Shown here: positions 47,676 through 57,066 of the stretch, piece by piece
Position numbering within the stretch: the first letter of the stretch is position 1
Layout: each line of letters begins with the position of its first letter
DNA from: Synechococcus sp. CBW1108
GTDB lineage: Bacteria; Cyanobacteriota; Cyanobacteriia; PCC-6307; Cyanobiaceae
Length of the DNA stretch: 64,000 nucleotides
Assembly: GCF_015840335.1 (NCBI RefSeq)
Contig: NZ_CP060395.1
Coordinates: forward strand, 310,001-374,000
Direction of reading: 5' to 3'
Notes under the pieces: generated by a model
Seen by the model: only the letters and a program-made list of their open reading frames with translations
Databases searched by the model: none
What the model was told of the DNA's origin: nothing
Translations under genes and position numbers: made by a program

Positions 47676-49187
47676 CTACCTACCGAGAACCTGGGCGGCC
47701 CGAAGCAGTTCGGCTTCGGTGGCGGCGTATACCGCCGCAGCCTCTGCGGCACTGCGGCCGATGCAGGTCATGCCGAGCTTGCCGTATTCGGAAAGACAGC
47801 CCAGCAGGTGAAAGACGCTGCCGCGCAACTTAGCTGGATCGAAGTGCAACCCAGCCTCGGTGACGATGTCGACCAGATCGACCGGCAGCAGGCCGCGGAG
47901 CTCCGAAGCCGTGAGGTTATCGGTGGCCCGGTAATGCAATGGCTGGCCGCTGGGGGAGTGGTAGAGCCCGCTGGCCGGATCCAGGCTGCCGCCACTGATC
48001 GCGCTGAGGGCGAGATAGGGGTGGGTGGTGCCCCCCTGGCGCAGGTTCACCTCAATCGCCTGCAGGTCCCAGCGGTCGCCGAAGCGCCGGGCGATGAAAT
48101 CCACCGCGTAGCGCTCCAGCGCCCCCTCCGCCGCCAGCGCCTCGCCCACTGCCTGGCCGTGGCGCATCAAGGCCTGCCGGTAGGGAGCGGCCGCCGGGAA
48201 AGTGCAGCCTTGGTAGGTCTGGCCACTGGCGCCACCGAGCACCTGCTCATGGCTTGAGAGCATCTCCACCAGGCCGGGATGGCCAGGGTGGCCAGGATGA
48301 ATCGTGCCCTGCACGCTGGGGGAGCTGAGCTCCTCGCCCCCCTCCAGCCAGGCTTCCACCAGGGCCCCCTGCTGGCCCAGCTGTTCACGCCAGCTGGGGG
48401 AGGGCATCGGCAGCTGCTCAAGGGCCTGGCGCAGCCGCTGGCGCCGCCCGGCGGCACCGAGCTCGGCCAGCTGGAGCGGGGCCAGGGCCAGGGAAGCGTT
48501 GCCCTCGCCGCCGAAGCCTTCGTTGAGCTTCACGACGCACTTGCCCAGCTGGGGATGGGCCTCCCAGAGGTCGGCGGTGGCCTCCGTCAGGTCGTCGAGG
48601 TTGTGGGTGAGGGCCGAGCCGGGGGGATGGGGTACGCCGCAGCGGGCAAACAGCTCCCGGCTGCCGGCCTTGCTGCCCCAGTAGCCCAGGGCCGGGTCGG
48701 TGCCCAGCAGGGGCACCTGCAGCCGCTCCGACAACTGCCGCTCCAGATCGCTCACCACAAAACAGTTGATGAAGCTGCGCCCTGGCCGCAGCAGCTCAGC
48801 TATGCGGGCCAGCAGGGCAGGCCGCTCCAGCAGCTTGGCGGTGAGGGGCCGACTGGAGGCATCGTCGGTATCGAGCAGGTGCAGCCGCCGCCGCGCATGG
48901 GAGGTGGGCAGGCCCGGCAGCAACTCCAGCACCGCATCCACTACCAGCTCCCCCAGGGGCTTGCTGGTGGTGTACACCATGCGCACCCCCGGATCCCGAA
49001 GTCGCATCAGGGCGAACAACTGCCGCTCCTCGTAGTGGTGGGCTCCAGTCACCAGGTCGATCTGGCGCTGGTCCATCGACAGCGACGGCACCATCAGCAC
49101 ATCCACATCCGGCCCCTGGGCCTGGGTGGTGCGGCCCCATTCGGGCTTCAGCTGGCGCTGGAGCTCGCGGAAGCTGAGCAGGGTCAT
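47676..49187 (-). CDS. ATP-grasp peptide ligase-like protein (PGM1-related)
   Basis: A 503-residue ATP-grasp enzyme from the ATG at 49187. The pre-ATP-grasp part contains FINCFVVSDLERQLSERL, the ATP-grasp core GKCVVKLNEGFGGEGNASLA, and the late metal-binding pair in LQAIEVNLRQGGTTHPYL. The closing segment beginning GLYHSPSGQPLHYRATDNL fits the C-terminal domain of PGM1-type ligases. The founding member, from a peptide antibiotic pathway, joins a carboxylate to an amino-acid amine. The substrates here are not known. It lies seven bases after the 7TM-HD gene. Confidence 0.75.
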   Translation of the reverse strand: MTLLSFRELQRQLKPEWGRTTQAQGPDVDVLMVPSLSMDQRQIDLVTGAHHYEERQLFALMRLRDPGVRMVYTTSKPLGELVVDAVLELLPGLPTSHARRRLHLLDTDDASSRPLTAKLLERPALLARIAELLRPGRSFINCFVVSDLERQLSERLQVPLLGTDPALGYWGSKAGSRELFARCGVPHPPGSALTHNLDDLTEATADLWEAHPQLGKCVVKLNEGFGGEGNASLALAPLQLAELGAAGRRQRLRQALEQLPMPSPSWREQLGQQGALVEAWLEGGEELSSPSVQGTIHPGHPGHPGLVEMLSSHEQVLGGASGQTYQGCTFPAAAPYRQALMRHGQAVGEALAAEGALERYAVDFIARRFGDRWDLQAIEVNLRQGGTTHPYLALSAISGGSLDPASGLYHSPSGQPLHYRATDNLTASELRGLLPVDLVDIVTEAGLHFDPAKLRGSVFHLLGCLSEYGKLGMTCIGRSAAEAAAVYAATEAELLRAAQVLGR

Positions 49188-49194
49188 GGCGGGA

Positions 49195-51252
49195 TCAGGC
49201 GCTGTAGGCCTTGCGGGCCGGGATCGGGTAGGGGATGCGACGGTGGCGCATCCGCTTCCACACCCGCACGAAGGCACGGATCAGCAGTTCTAGTTCGGCC
49301 CGGCTGATCCCGCTCTGCACCAGCTGGTTTTCAGCCTGGCGCGCCTGCACGATGCGACGCACCATCTGGCGTGCCTCCGCTTCGTTGGTGCCAGGAGGCA
49401 GAGAGCGCAGGGCAGCTTCACAGCCATCGGCCAGCATCAGGATTGCCGTTTCCCGACTGCGGGGCGTGGGGCCCAGATAGCGAAACCGCTGTTCGGGGGT
49501 ACTGGGATCCCTCTGGCGAGCCTGGTGGAGGAAGTAGCCCATCTTCAAAGTGCCCTGGTGCTCGGGGATAAAGTCGGCGAGGGGCCGGGGCAGCCGATAG
49601 CGGCGGGCCAGCTTCAGCCCCTCATCCACATGGGCCTGGAGGATTCGGGCGCTGGCGGCGGGGTCATCAAGGGCGTCGTGGGGGTTGCTGCCTTCCCCTT
49701 GGTTTTCGATGAACCACTGGGGGCCATGCAGCTTGCCCACGTCGTGATAAAGGGCCCCGGTACGCACCAGGTCGATATCGGCCTGGATCGCCCGAGCCCC
49801 CTCCTCAGCCAGGCCGGCGATCATCAGAGTGTGTTCGAAGGTGCCTGGCGCCTCAACCGATAGCCGCCGCAGCAGCGGCCGCTGCAGGTCGGCCAGCTCC
49901 ATCAGCCGCGCCCGGGTCACAAGCCCGAAGAAGGTCTCCACCAGTGGGGCCAGCAGCAGTCCCGCCATCAACAGCCCGCCCAGCAGCAGGGCCTCGCTGA
50001 GCAGGTCTACCTGCACCGCCGGGCTGCGGCTCTGCAGCAGCAGATACTGAACTCCCAGGCCCGCCCCCGGCAGCAGCACGGCCAGCTGCAGCAGTTCGGC
50101 CCGGTTGCGCTGCCGGCCGGCCGTCACCGCCGCTGCGCTGCCCACGCCAACGGCCACCAGCAGCCGCAGGGCAACCAGGCCCGTGATGGGTAGGGGCCAT
50201 AGCAAGCTGGCCGCCGCCAGCCAGGCCAGGCCGCAGGCCGTGCCCAGGCCCTGGGCCAGCAGCAACACCGGCGGCACCAGCAGCACCATGGGGCTGGCCA
50301 GGGGGCCCAACCAGAGGGTGAAGCCCTGCATCACCAACATGGCCCCCAGGGCCAGCAGGGCCTGCCGTGGCTCCAGACAGGCCCGCCAGCGCCGCAACAC
50401 GAGCACCATCACCCCCGCCACGGCCAGGGCCTCAAGGAAGTGGCCCAGCCAGGTCAGGGGGCGGGGCCGTCGGTTGACCAGACCGAAATAATCGAGCACA
50501 TCCAGAGCCTGGGGACTGATGGGCTCCCCCTGGCGGGTAACCAGATCGCCTTGCTGCACCACGATCGTGGGGATGCTCTGCTGGGTGATCAGGGCCTCGA
50601 TGCGCCGCTGGCTCAAGCCCTGGTCACTGCGCAGGTTGGAGTGGCCCTGCAGCGAAGCGGCCAGCAGCCTGGCGCCCAGCCCCCTCGGGATCGGCGCCAA
50701 CGACTCCAGTTGGAGGCTGGCGGCCTGCAGCAGGTGCCCTTCAGCCAATCCGGGAGCCAGCCCCTGGCTGAGCATGCGCAACTGGGCCTGGCGCACCTCC
50801 CGGGCCCAGGCCGTGAGCTCGGCGCTGCCCAGACCCTTCAGCCAGCTGCGCTCCTGGGCGGTGATCTGCACCGGTTCGAGGCGTGGTTGGTCGGCGTTGG
50901 CCTGCTGCTCCACCGCCTTGAGACCCTGCTCCAACTTCTGGCTCAGCAGTCGGTTGGTCTGCCCATCCACCACCTGGACAGTGATGCCCTGGACCAGCGC
51001 CTGACGGCGCTGGTCCAGGGCATCACTGTCGAGCACCCGGGCCGCCTGCGGGGCCCGCAGCGTGAACGGGGCCGCCATTCCGGGCCGCAGGCTGGGCTCC
51101 ACCAGCCAAGGCCAGCTCGCCACCAGGGCCACCAGGGCGCACACCAAAAGCACCGAGACCGTGTCTCGAGCGCGCCAGATTGCCGGCGACTGGCGCGGGC
51201 GCTCCAGTCGCAGCAGCTGACGCCAGAGGGATCGCAGCCGCCTCAACACCAT
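49195..51252 (-). CDS. 7TM-HD phosphodiesterase (PgpH-like)
   Basis: A 685-residue membrane protein: one N-terminal span, an extracytoplasmic 7TMR-HDED-like domain (about 60-250), about seven spans (265-430), then a cytoplasmic HD domain. The HD metal ligands are present: H in FEHTLMIAGLAEEG, HD in GALYHDVGKLHGP, and later H residues (NPHDALDDP, LQAHVDEG). In Listeria and others, PgpH of this layout cleaves the second messenger c-di-AMP. This is the only such candidate in the window. Confidence 0.88.
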   Translation of the reverse strand: MVLRRLRSLWRQLLRLERPRQSPAIWRARDTVSVLLVCALVALVASWPWLVEPSLRPGMAAPFTLRAPQAARVLDSDALDQRRQALVQGITVQVVDGQTNRLLSQKLEQGLKAVEQQANADQPRLEPVQITAQERSWLKGLGSAELTAWAREVRQAQLRMLSQGLAPGLAEGHLLQAASLQLESLAPIPRGLGARLLAASLQGHSNLRSDQGLSQRRIEALITQQSIPTIVVQQGDLVTRQGEPISPQALDVLDYFGLVNRRPRPLTWLGHFLEALAVAGVMVLVLRRWRACLEPRQALLALGAMLVMQGFTLWLGPLASPMVLLVPPVLLLAQGLGTACGLAWLAAASLLWPLPITGLVALRLLVAVGVGSAAAVTAGRQRNRAELLQLAVLLPGAGLGVQYLLLQSRSPAVQVDLLSEALLLGGLLMAGLLLAPLVETFFGLVTRARLMELADLQRPLLRRLSVEAPGTFEHTLMIAGLAEEGARAIQADIDLVRTGALYHDVGKLHGPQWFIENQGEGSNPHDALDDPAASARILQAHVDEGLKLARRYRLPRPLADFIPEHQGTLKMGYFLHQARQRDPSTPEQRFRYLGPTPRSRETAILMLADGCEAALRSLPPGTNEAEARQMVRRIVQARQAENQLVQSGISRAELELLIRAFVRVWKRMRHRRIPYPIPARKAYSA

Positions 51253-51321
51253 TCCCAGACGCTAGCCGGCCCATTCGCAGCCGGGATTGCAAGCTGGGGA
51301 GCAGGTTGAATTCTTTTTCCT

Positions 51322-52200
51322 ATGGCCACCCTTCTGGATGGCCGCCGCCTGGCCGGCGAAATCGAAGCCCGGCTGCAGGCGGTGATTGCCATGCATGGCA
51401 CCCAGCTGGGTCGCCCCCCCGGGCTGGCCGTTTTACGGGTGGGTGATGACCCCGCCAGCGGCGTCTACGTAGCCAACAAGGAAAAGGCCTGCGCCAGGGT
51501 CGGCATCACCAGCCTCGGCGCCCATCTGGCCGCCGGCACCGGCGCCGAGGAGGTGCTCGCCGCCGTGCGCCGCCTCAATGCCGATCCCTGCTGTGATGGC
51601 ATCCTGCTGCAGCTGCCCCTGCCGGCCGGGCTGGCGGAGGGTCCCCTGCTGATGGCAATCGATCCGGCCAAGGATGCCGATGGTCTCCACACCCTCAACC
51701 TGGGCCACCTGCTCAAGGGGGAACCCGGGCCCCGCAGCTGCACCCCCGCCGGGGTGATGGCCCTGCTGGCCCGCCACAGCGTGGCGCTGGCCGGCCAACG
51801 GGCCGTGGTGGTGGGCCGCAGCATCCTGGTGGGCCAGCCCATGGCGCTGATGCTGCAGGCCGCCGACGCCACCGTCACGGTGGCCCATTCCCGCACCGCC
51901 GATCTGGCCGCCCTCACCCGCCAGGCCGACGTGCTGGTGGTGGCCGCCGGCCGACCGCGCATGATCGGCGCCGAGCACGTCAAACGTGGTGCGGTGGTGG
52001 TGGATGTGGGCATTCACCGCACCGAGAGCGGCCTCTGCGGCGATGTGCGCTTTGAGGAGGTGGAGCCGATCGCCAGTGCCATCAGCCCCGTGCCCGGCGG
52101 CGTTGGCCCAATGACCGTCACCATGCTGCTGGTGAACACCGTGGTGGCCTGGTGCCGCCGGGCCGGGCTGGACCACGGCCTGGGCGATCTGGTGCCTTAA
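51322..52200 (+). CDS. folD: Methylenetetrahydrofolate dehydrogenase/cyclohydrolase
   Basis: A bifunctional one-carbon enzyme that interconverts methylene- and formyl-tetrahydrofolate with NADP. The 292-residue protein keeps the catalytic Lys in YVANKEKAC, the [10 protein letters not shown] loop, the NADP motif [14 protein letters not shown] and the final [13 protein letters not shown]. Length is normal. It is divergent from the 7TM-HD gene; its start is preceded by a short AT-rich patch. Confidence 0.97.
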   Translation: MATLLDGRRLAGEIEARLQAVIAMHGTQLGRPPGLAVLRVGDDPASGVYVANKEKACARVGITSLGAHLAAGTGAEEVLAAVRRLNADPCCDGILLQLPLPAGLAEGPLLMAIDPAKDADGLHTLNLGHLLKGEPGPRSCTPAGVMALLARHSVALAGQRAVVVGRSILVGQPMALMLQAADATVTVAHSRTADLAALTRQADVLVVAAGRPRMIGAEHVKRGAVVVDVGIHRTESGLCGDVRFEEVEPIASAISPVPGGVGPMTVTMLLVNTVVAWCRRAGLDHGLGDLVP

Positions 52201-52273
52201 AAGAGATTGGACGGTCCCTGGGCTGGTCAGGATCCGGGGGGAGGTCAGGGTCGAGGGGGTGGTGTTCTGCTGC

Positions 52274-52311
52274 TGTCTTTGATTTTGTACAGCTGTACAG
52301 AATCAAAGACA
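52274..52311. promoter_or_regulatory. 38-bp near-perfect palindrome between folD and GGPP synthase
   Basis: Left arm TGTCTTTGATTTTGTACAG and right arm CTGTACAGAATCAAAGACA match in 18 of 19 positions with no spacer. The centre GTACAGCTGTAC resembles the GTAC-N4-GTWC core reported for cyanobacterial LexA, though the flanking bases differ. It lies about 90-110 bases before the likely GGPP synthase start. An RNA hairpin is also possible; no T run follows. Confidence 0.55.
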
Positions 52312-52401
52312 CTGTGCCCAGCGAAGCCAGAACTCTCGGCCGCAACGTTCTGCGCTCTTGAGCACCCTCTGCCACCCCGCCTGAGAGAATCCCCGCCAGG
52401 A

Positions 52402-53343
52402 ATGGCCAGAGGCCCAGCCCCCATGACCGCGGCGGTAACAACCACGTTTGATTTCGCCGCCTACCTGGAGGCCGCCCGCCTGAGGGTGGAAGGGGCGCTC
52501 GCTGCCTCCCTGGGGCCGGAGCGACCCGAGACCCTGCGGGAGGCGATGCGCTATTCACTGCTGGCTGGCGGCAAGAGGCTGCGGCCGATCCTCTGCCTGG
52601 CTGCCTGTGAGCTGGCCGGCGGCGACAGCGAGCTGGCGATGCCGACGGCGGTGGCCCTGGAGATGGTGCACACGATGTCGTTGATCCATGACGACCTTCC
52701 CGCCATGGACAACGACGACCTGCGCCGCGGCCGGCCCACCAACCACAAGGTTTACGGCGAAGCCAAGGCGATCTTGGCCGGCGATGCCCTGCTCACCCGC
52801 GCCTTCGAGATGGTGTCTCTGCGCAGCCCCGGCGTGCCCCCCCAGCAGCTGCTTGCCGTGGTGGGCGAACTCTCCCTGGCCTCCGGTGCCCCCGGCCTGG
52901 TGGGCGGACAGGTGGTGGATCTGGAATGCGAGGGCAAATCCGTTGACCTCGCCACCCTCGAATACATCCACCTGCACAAAACCGGCGCCCTGCTGCGGGC
53001 CTGCGTGCTCAGCGGCGCCCTGATCGCCGGCGCCCCAGAGGCGCTGCTGGCGGCCCTCCGCACCTACGCCCGCGGCATTGGCCTGGCCTTCCAGATCATC
53101 GACGACATCCTCGATGTCACCGCTAGCAGTGAGGTGCTCGGCAAGACCGCCGGCAAGGACCTCACCGCCGACAAGACCACCTATCCCAAGCTGCTGGGCC
53201 TGGAGGAATCCCGCCAGCGGGCCGATGCCCTGGTGGCCGAGGCCAAGGCGGCCCTGGCACCCTTTGCCACCGGGGAGCCGCAGGCGCTCAAGGCCGCGCC
53301 CCTACTCGCCCTGGCCGACTTCATCACCAGTCGCGACCGATGA
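52402..53343 (+). CDS. crtE: Geranylgeranyl diphosphate synthase
   Basis: A trans-prenyl transferase that makes GGPP for carotenoids, phytol and quinone tails. The product from the ATG at 52402 is 313 residues (306 from 52423). Both aspartate-rich Mg sites are intact: the first as [20 protein letters not shown] and the second as [18 protein letters not shown] near the start binds diphosphate. Farnesyl diphosphate synthase is the other possibility for this family. Its stop overlaps the next gene (ATGA). Confidence 0.92.
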   Translation: MARGPAPMTAAVTTTFDFAAYLEAARLRVEGALAASLGPERPETLREAMRYSLLAGGKRLRPILCLAACELAGGDSELAMPTAVALEMVHTMSLIHDDLPAMDNDDLRRGRPTNHKVYGEAKAILAGDALLTRAFEMVSLRSPGVPPQQLLAVVGELSLASGAPGLVGGQVVDLECEGKSVDLATLEYIHLHKTGALLRACVLSGALIAGAPEALLAALRTYARGIGLAFQIIDDILDVTASSEVLGKTAGKDLTADKTTYPKLLGLEESRQRADALVAEAKAALAPFATGEPQALKAAPLLALADFITSRDR

Positions 53344-53882
53344 GTGAGCCTCTGCTGGCCATATTTGACAACGGCGTGCTGTGGTGGGGCCTGGCCTCTT
53401 GCGGGGTGGCCCAGCTCTCCAAACTGGTGATCGAGCTGGTGGTGCATCGCCGCTGGAATCCGCGGGTGCTGGTGGAAACCGGCGGCATGCCCTCAAGTCA
53501 CTCGGCCCTGCTCACCGGCACCACCGCAGCCCTGGGCTGGGTGGAGGGTTTTGGGGGGCCCCTCTTCGGCCTGGCGGCCGTGCTCTGTTTCGTGGTGCTC
53601 TATGACGCCTCCGGCGTGCGCCGTGCCGCCGGCCTCACCGCAGCCCGGGTGAATGCAATGGGTCAAGTTGAAATGGGTGAAATCCAGAGAGGTGAAATCC
53701 AGCTAGATAGTGCCAATCCCCGCCAGCACGGGAAGCCCCTCAAGGAGAATCTCGGCCACACCCGACTGGAGGTGCTGATCGGCTCCCTGATCGGCCCCCT
53801 GGTGGCCCTGCCCGGGCTGGTGCTGGCGGGATCCCCCCTGCACCTGGCCCAGGCCCTGGGCTGGCTCGCCCCGATTGGCTGA
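53340..53882 (+). CDS. DUF212, divergent PAP2-like membrane protein
   Basis: An 180-residue membrane protein of the family labelled acid phosphatase/vanadium haloperoxidase-related. It has the signature [17 protein letters not shown], then [11 protein letters not shown], and [16 protein letters not shown] near the end. Three or four spans are likely. Between the last two motifs sits an odd insert, [15 protein letters not shown], made from a short in-frame repeat. Function is not established. It is translationally linked to the prenyl synthase gene upstream and to the helicase gene downstream. Confidence 0.82.
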   Translation: MSEPLLAIFDNGVLWWGLASCGVAQLSKLVIELVVHRRWNPRVLVETGGMPSSHSALLTGTTAALGWVEGFGGPLFGLAAVLCFVVLYDASGVRRAAGLTAARVNAMGQVEMGEIQRGEIQLDSANPRQHGKPLKENLGHTRLEVLIGSLIGPLVALPGLVLAGSPLHLAQALGWLAPIG

Positions 53883-55323
53883 AGCCCCCACCCTCACCGC
53901 CGACCAGCAGGCCGCCGCCACCGCCTTCGCCGCCTGGCTCGCCGCGCCAGGGGATGGGGCGCCGTTTGTGCTGGGCGGCTATGCCGGCACCGGCAAAACT
54001 TTTCTATCCACCCGGTTTCTGGCCCAGGTGGAGGCCACCGGCCTCTGCTGGACCGTGGTAGCCCCAACCCACAAGGCCGTGGGTGTGCTGCGCTCCCAGC
54101 TGGCCCTGGCGGGCCTTTCCCCCACCTGGTATCCCTCCACCATCCACCGGCTGCTGCGCCTCAAGCTGCGCCGCCAGGGGGACCAGGAGCGCTGCGAGGA
54201 AACCGAGCAGACCGCCCTGGCCCTCGAGCACCTAGGCCTGGTGCTGGTGGATGAGGCCTCGATGGTTGACAGCAGCCTGCTGGAGATTGCCCTGCGCTGC
54301 GCCCACCCCTTCCGCACCCGGCTGGTGTTCGTGGGCGATCCGGCCCAGCTGCCGCCGGTGGGCGAGCCCGAGAGTCCGGTGTTCAGCCTGGGCCGGGCCT
54401 GCCGGGCCGAACTGCAACAGGTGGTGCGCCACCAGGGGCCGGTGCTGCGCCTGGCCTCCGGGCTGCGCCAGGGGGACCTGCCCTGCCACAGGCCAGCGGC
54501 GCTGGCGCCGATCCGCACCGAGACCGGCCAGGTGGCCCTGCTGGAGCGGGGCGCCTGGCTGGAAGCCGCCCAGGCCGCCTTGCGCCGCAGCGCCGAAACC
54601 GACAACCCCGACCTGGCGCGGATCCTCTGCTACACCAACCGCTGCCTCGAGCAGCTGGTGCCGATCGCCCGCCGCGCCCTGCACGGCGAGATGGCCGACC
54701 AGCTGCCGGTGCTGCCCGGCGAGGTGCTGATCACCCGCACGGCGGTGATGGCCCCCGCCTGCCGGGAGGGAGAAGATGCCGCCGAGGAGCCCGACATGCT
54801 GCTGGGCTCGAACCGGGAGCTGGTGGTGCGCGATGTCATCCCGGAGCGCTGCGACCTGGCCGACTTCGGCGTGGCTGATGCGCCGGTGATCGACACCCTC
54901 ACCGCCCGGGTGGAAGCGGGCGAGAGCCAGCTGAGCCTGAGGCTGCTGCCGCCGTTGGGCACGGCGGCCCGGATCGCCCTTGAGGCTGTGTTGGCCCGCC
55001 TGCGCCAACAGGCCAAGGACGCCGGCAAGCAGGAAGGTAGGAGCCTGTGGCGCCGTTTTTTCCTGGTGCGCGACGCCTTTGCCTCCCTCGGTCCGGCCGC
55101 CGTTCTGACCGTGCACCGCAGCCAGGGCAGCACCTTCGCCGAGGTGTTCGTCGCCGACGATGTGTTCTGGCCCAGCGACCCGGTGCTGCGCCGCCAGCTG
55201 GTGTATGTGGCGGTGAGTCGGGCCAGCCAGGCGGTCACCCTTGAGGCCAGCGCACCGGGCGCCGATCCCAGCTCCCGCGCCGACCAGCAGCTCTGGCGCG
55301 ACTGGTTGGGGGCAGATTGCTGA
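53875..55323 (+). CDS. RecD-like/UvrD-type ATP-dependent DNA helicase
   Basis: A 482-residue superfamily 1 helicase of the RecD2/Dda-like type. Motif I is GGYAGTGKTFLSTRFL (about 34-49), motif II is LVLVDEASMVD and motif III is LVFVGDPAQLPPVG. Late motifs TVHRSQGSTF and VYVAVSRASQAV complete it. It starts at TTG 53875, overlapping the DUF212 stop by eight bases. There is no RecB or RecC in the window, so it probably works alone in repair or transcription-replication conflict. Confidence 0.86.
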   Translation: MAEAPTLTADQQAAATAFAAWLAAPGDGAPFVLGGYAGTGKTFLSTRFLAQVEATGLCWTVVAPTHKAVGVLRSQLALAGLSPTWYPSTIHRLLRLKLRRQGDQERCEETEQTALALEHLGLVLVDEASMVDSSLLEIALRCAHPFRTRLVFVGDPAQLPPVGEPESPVFSLGRACRAELQQVVRHQGPVLRLASGLRQGDLPCHRPAALAPIRTETGQVALLERGAWLEAAQAALRRSAETDNPDLARILCYTNRCLEQLVPIARRALHGEMADQLPVLPGEVLITRTAVMAPACREGEDAAEEPDMLLGSNRELVVRDVIPERCDLADFGVADAPVIDTLTARVEAGESQLSLRLLPPLGTAARIALEAVLARLRQQAKDAGKQEGRSLWRRFFLVRDAFASLGPAAVLTVHRSQGSTFAEVFVADDVFWPSDPVLRRQLVYVAVSRASQAVTLEASAPGADPSSRADQQLWRDWLGADC

Positions 55324-55343
55324 TTGGGCAGATCGCTGATTGC

Positions 55344-56036
55344 TCAGGCCAGCTGCAGGCCCTCGATCCCCTGCCAGCCCAGGTAGAGCGCCAGGGCCAC
55401 ACTCACCAGGCCCACCAACAGGTCGCCCTTGGCGAACAGCCCCTGCTTGCCCCGCTCGAGCAGGGGCAGGATGCGCTCGGGGCCAACCAACAGCAGGGCC
55501 AGCAGGGGCGTCAGCAGCAGGCTGGCGCTCACCAGGCTGAACACAGCGGTGGCCAGCACTTCCGTTCCCCGGCCCAGGCGGGCGGCCAGCAGGCTGGTGG
55601 CCGCCTTGGCAAACAGAAACAGGTCGTCTGGGCTGGCCACCTGGAGGGCGGCGCTGATGGCCAGCAGCAGGGGCAGAGGCATGGCGCTGAACTGATCCAG
55701 CCGGCGGGTCCAGCCCGGCGGTCCGGCCCCCTCCTCCTCCTTGCTGAGCAGCTCCTTGAGCCCTAGCCCCAGCAGGGCGCCGGCGGCCAGCAAATCCAGG
55801 CCGGTGCGGTGGCTGGTGCCCTTTTCCATGCTGAGCACTAGGCCGTGACCCACCGTGAGCAGCAGGGCCACCGCCAGGGCGGCCGTCACCAGCCAGGCGG
55901 CCACAAACCAGCCGCCCCGCTGCAGGGGCTTGGGGCCGAGCAGGAGCAACAGCAGCAGGCCGATGTGCAGCGGCGAGAAACCGATCGCCAGACCAAAGGC
56001 CGCGAGCTCCCCCAGCAGGCTGGCCAGATCAGTCAT
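55344..56036 (-). CDS. GAP-family (Sap-like) membrane protein
   Basis: A 230-residue protein with about six hydrophobic spans and a short charged cytoplasmic loop (SKEEEGAGPPGWTRRLDQFS). The first-span segment LAIGFSPLHIGLLLLLLLG and the later ASPDDLFLFAKA suit the GAP/Sap family (PF11139), first studied for sulfolipid addressing in mycobacteria; the role in cyanobacteria is unknown. Its start overlaps the upstream phosphatase stop by four bases. Confidence 0.72.
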   Translation of the reverse strand: MTDLASLLGELAAFGLAIGFSPLHIGLLLLLLLGPKPLQRGGWFVAAWLVTAALAVALLLTVGHGLVLSMEKGTSHRTGLDLLAAGALLGLGLKELLSKEEEGAGPPGWTRRLDQFSAMPLPLLLAISAALQVASPDDLFLFAKAATSLLAARLGRGTEVLATAVFSLVSASLLLTPLLALLLVGPERILPLLERGKQGLFAKGDLLVGLVSVALALYLGWQGIEGLQLA

Positions 56037-56635
56037 TTCACCGCAGGCGCGACGGGCACATTCCAGCGCACCAGCGTGCGCCGCTCGCGCTCATGGCCGA
56101 GCACGCTGAGCGTGGCCGTATTCAGATTGAACAGGGCGCCACCGGCGGGTCCCAACCCCAGCCAGGTGCCCGCCAGGCTGCGCAGGATGTGGCCGTGGGC
56201 CACCAGAGCCACCGCCCCAGCTCCCGCCAGGGATTCAGCCAGGGCGATCACCCGCAGGCAGCGCTCCTCCACCTGGGCGCTGTCCTCACCGCCTGGGCAG
56301 CCGTGGCTCCACACAGTCCAGTGGGGCACCTGGCGGCGGATCTCGGCGGTGGTGATGCCCTCGTAGCGGCCGTAATCCCACTCCTGCAGGTCTGGACAGG
56401 GGCGAGCCCCTTCCCCCAGGCCCGCCAGCTCGGCGGTGCGCCGGGCCCGCTGCAGCGGACTCACCAGTACGGCCGCAAAGGGCTGCCGCGCCAATACCGG
56501 GGCGAGCGCCCGCGCTTCCGCCTCTCCCTCCGGCAGCAGGGGCAGGTCGGTGCGGCCGGTGTGGCGCCCGTTCAGGGCCCATCCCGTGGCCCCATGGCGC
56601 AGCAGCAAGAGTTCCAGCGCCGGTGTAGCCAGCAT
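56033..56635 (-). CDS. Histidine phosphatase-family protein
   Basis: A 200-residue phosphoglycerate mutase-like phosphatase. The RHG triad is in LLLRHGATGWALNGRHTGRT (His near 14), the second Arg in VSPLQRARRTAEL, Glu in EWDYGRYEG, and the final His in VAHGHILRSLAG. All catalytic residues are present. Substrate could be a sugar phosphate or a cobalamin-pathway phosphate (CobC-like); proximity to cbiA hints at the latter but does not prove it. It starts five bases after the acylphosphatase stop. Confidence 0.85.
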   Translation of the reverse strand: MLATPALELLLLRHGATGWALNGRHTGRTDLPLLPEGEAEARALAPVLARQPFAAVLVSPLQRARRTAELAGLGEGARPCPDLQEWDYGRYEGITTAEIRRQVPHWTVWSHGCPGGEDSAQVEERCLRVIALAESLAGAGAVALVAHGHILRSLAGTWLGLGPAGGALFNLNTATLSVLGHERERRTLVRWNVPVAPAVK

Positions 56636-56640
56636 GGGGT

Positions 56641-57066
56641 TCAGGTCCGCACCTCAAACCAGTCGGCACCGGTGGCGGCCACCTGGGTGCTGGCCACGCT
56701 GTTGACCACCGCTTGCGCTGGGCCCTTTTCGCACCAGATGCGCAGCTCGGTGAGGTCCTGGGGGTCGCCCTCTGCCTCCAGTTCCACTGAGCCGTCAGGC
56801 AGGTTGCGCACCCAGCCACTGAGGCCTAGTTCCTGGCAGCGGGCAGAGCAGGCAGCCCGGTAGCCCACCCCCTGCACCTGGCCGCGCACAATCAGCCGCC
56901 AGCGCTCCTGCTGGATCAGGGGCTTGGGCTCATGGGGGCGGATGAAACGGCGCTCATCGGCAGCGGCACGGCGCGCCCGGCTGCGGCTGCCAGCCGTGAG
57001 GGAATCACCGGGCATCCAGCCCAGTGGAGATGCAGCCAGCTGGCGTGCACGTTCGGCGCTGTCCAT
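56641..57066 (-). CDS. Acylphosphatase, start uncertain
   Basis: Acylphosphatases cleave carboxyl-phosphate bonds. The core WRLIVRGQVQGVGYRAACSA has the catalytic Arg, and SGWVRNLPDGSVELEAEGDP the catalytic Asn; this block of about 90 residues runs from 56920 to the stop and is the normal family size. The open frame with ATG starts at 57066 and 57015 overlaps the 3' end of cbiA by 100-150 bases and adds up to about 48 residues of arginine-rich sequence. A start at a non-ATG codon near 56920 would avoid this. Function is confident, boundary is not. Confidence 0.75.
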   Translation of the reverse strand: MDSAERARQLAASPLGWMPGDSLTAGSRSRARRAAADERRFIRPHEPKPLIQQERWRLIVRGQVQGVGYRAACSARCQELGLSGWVRNLPDGSVELEAEGDPQDLTELRIWCEKGPAQAVVNSVASTQVAATGADWFEVRT

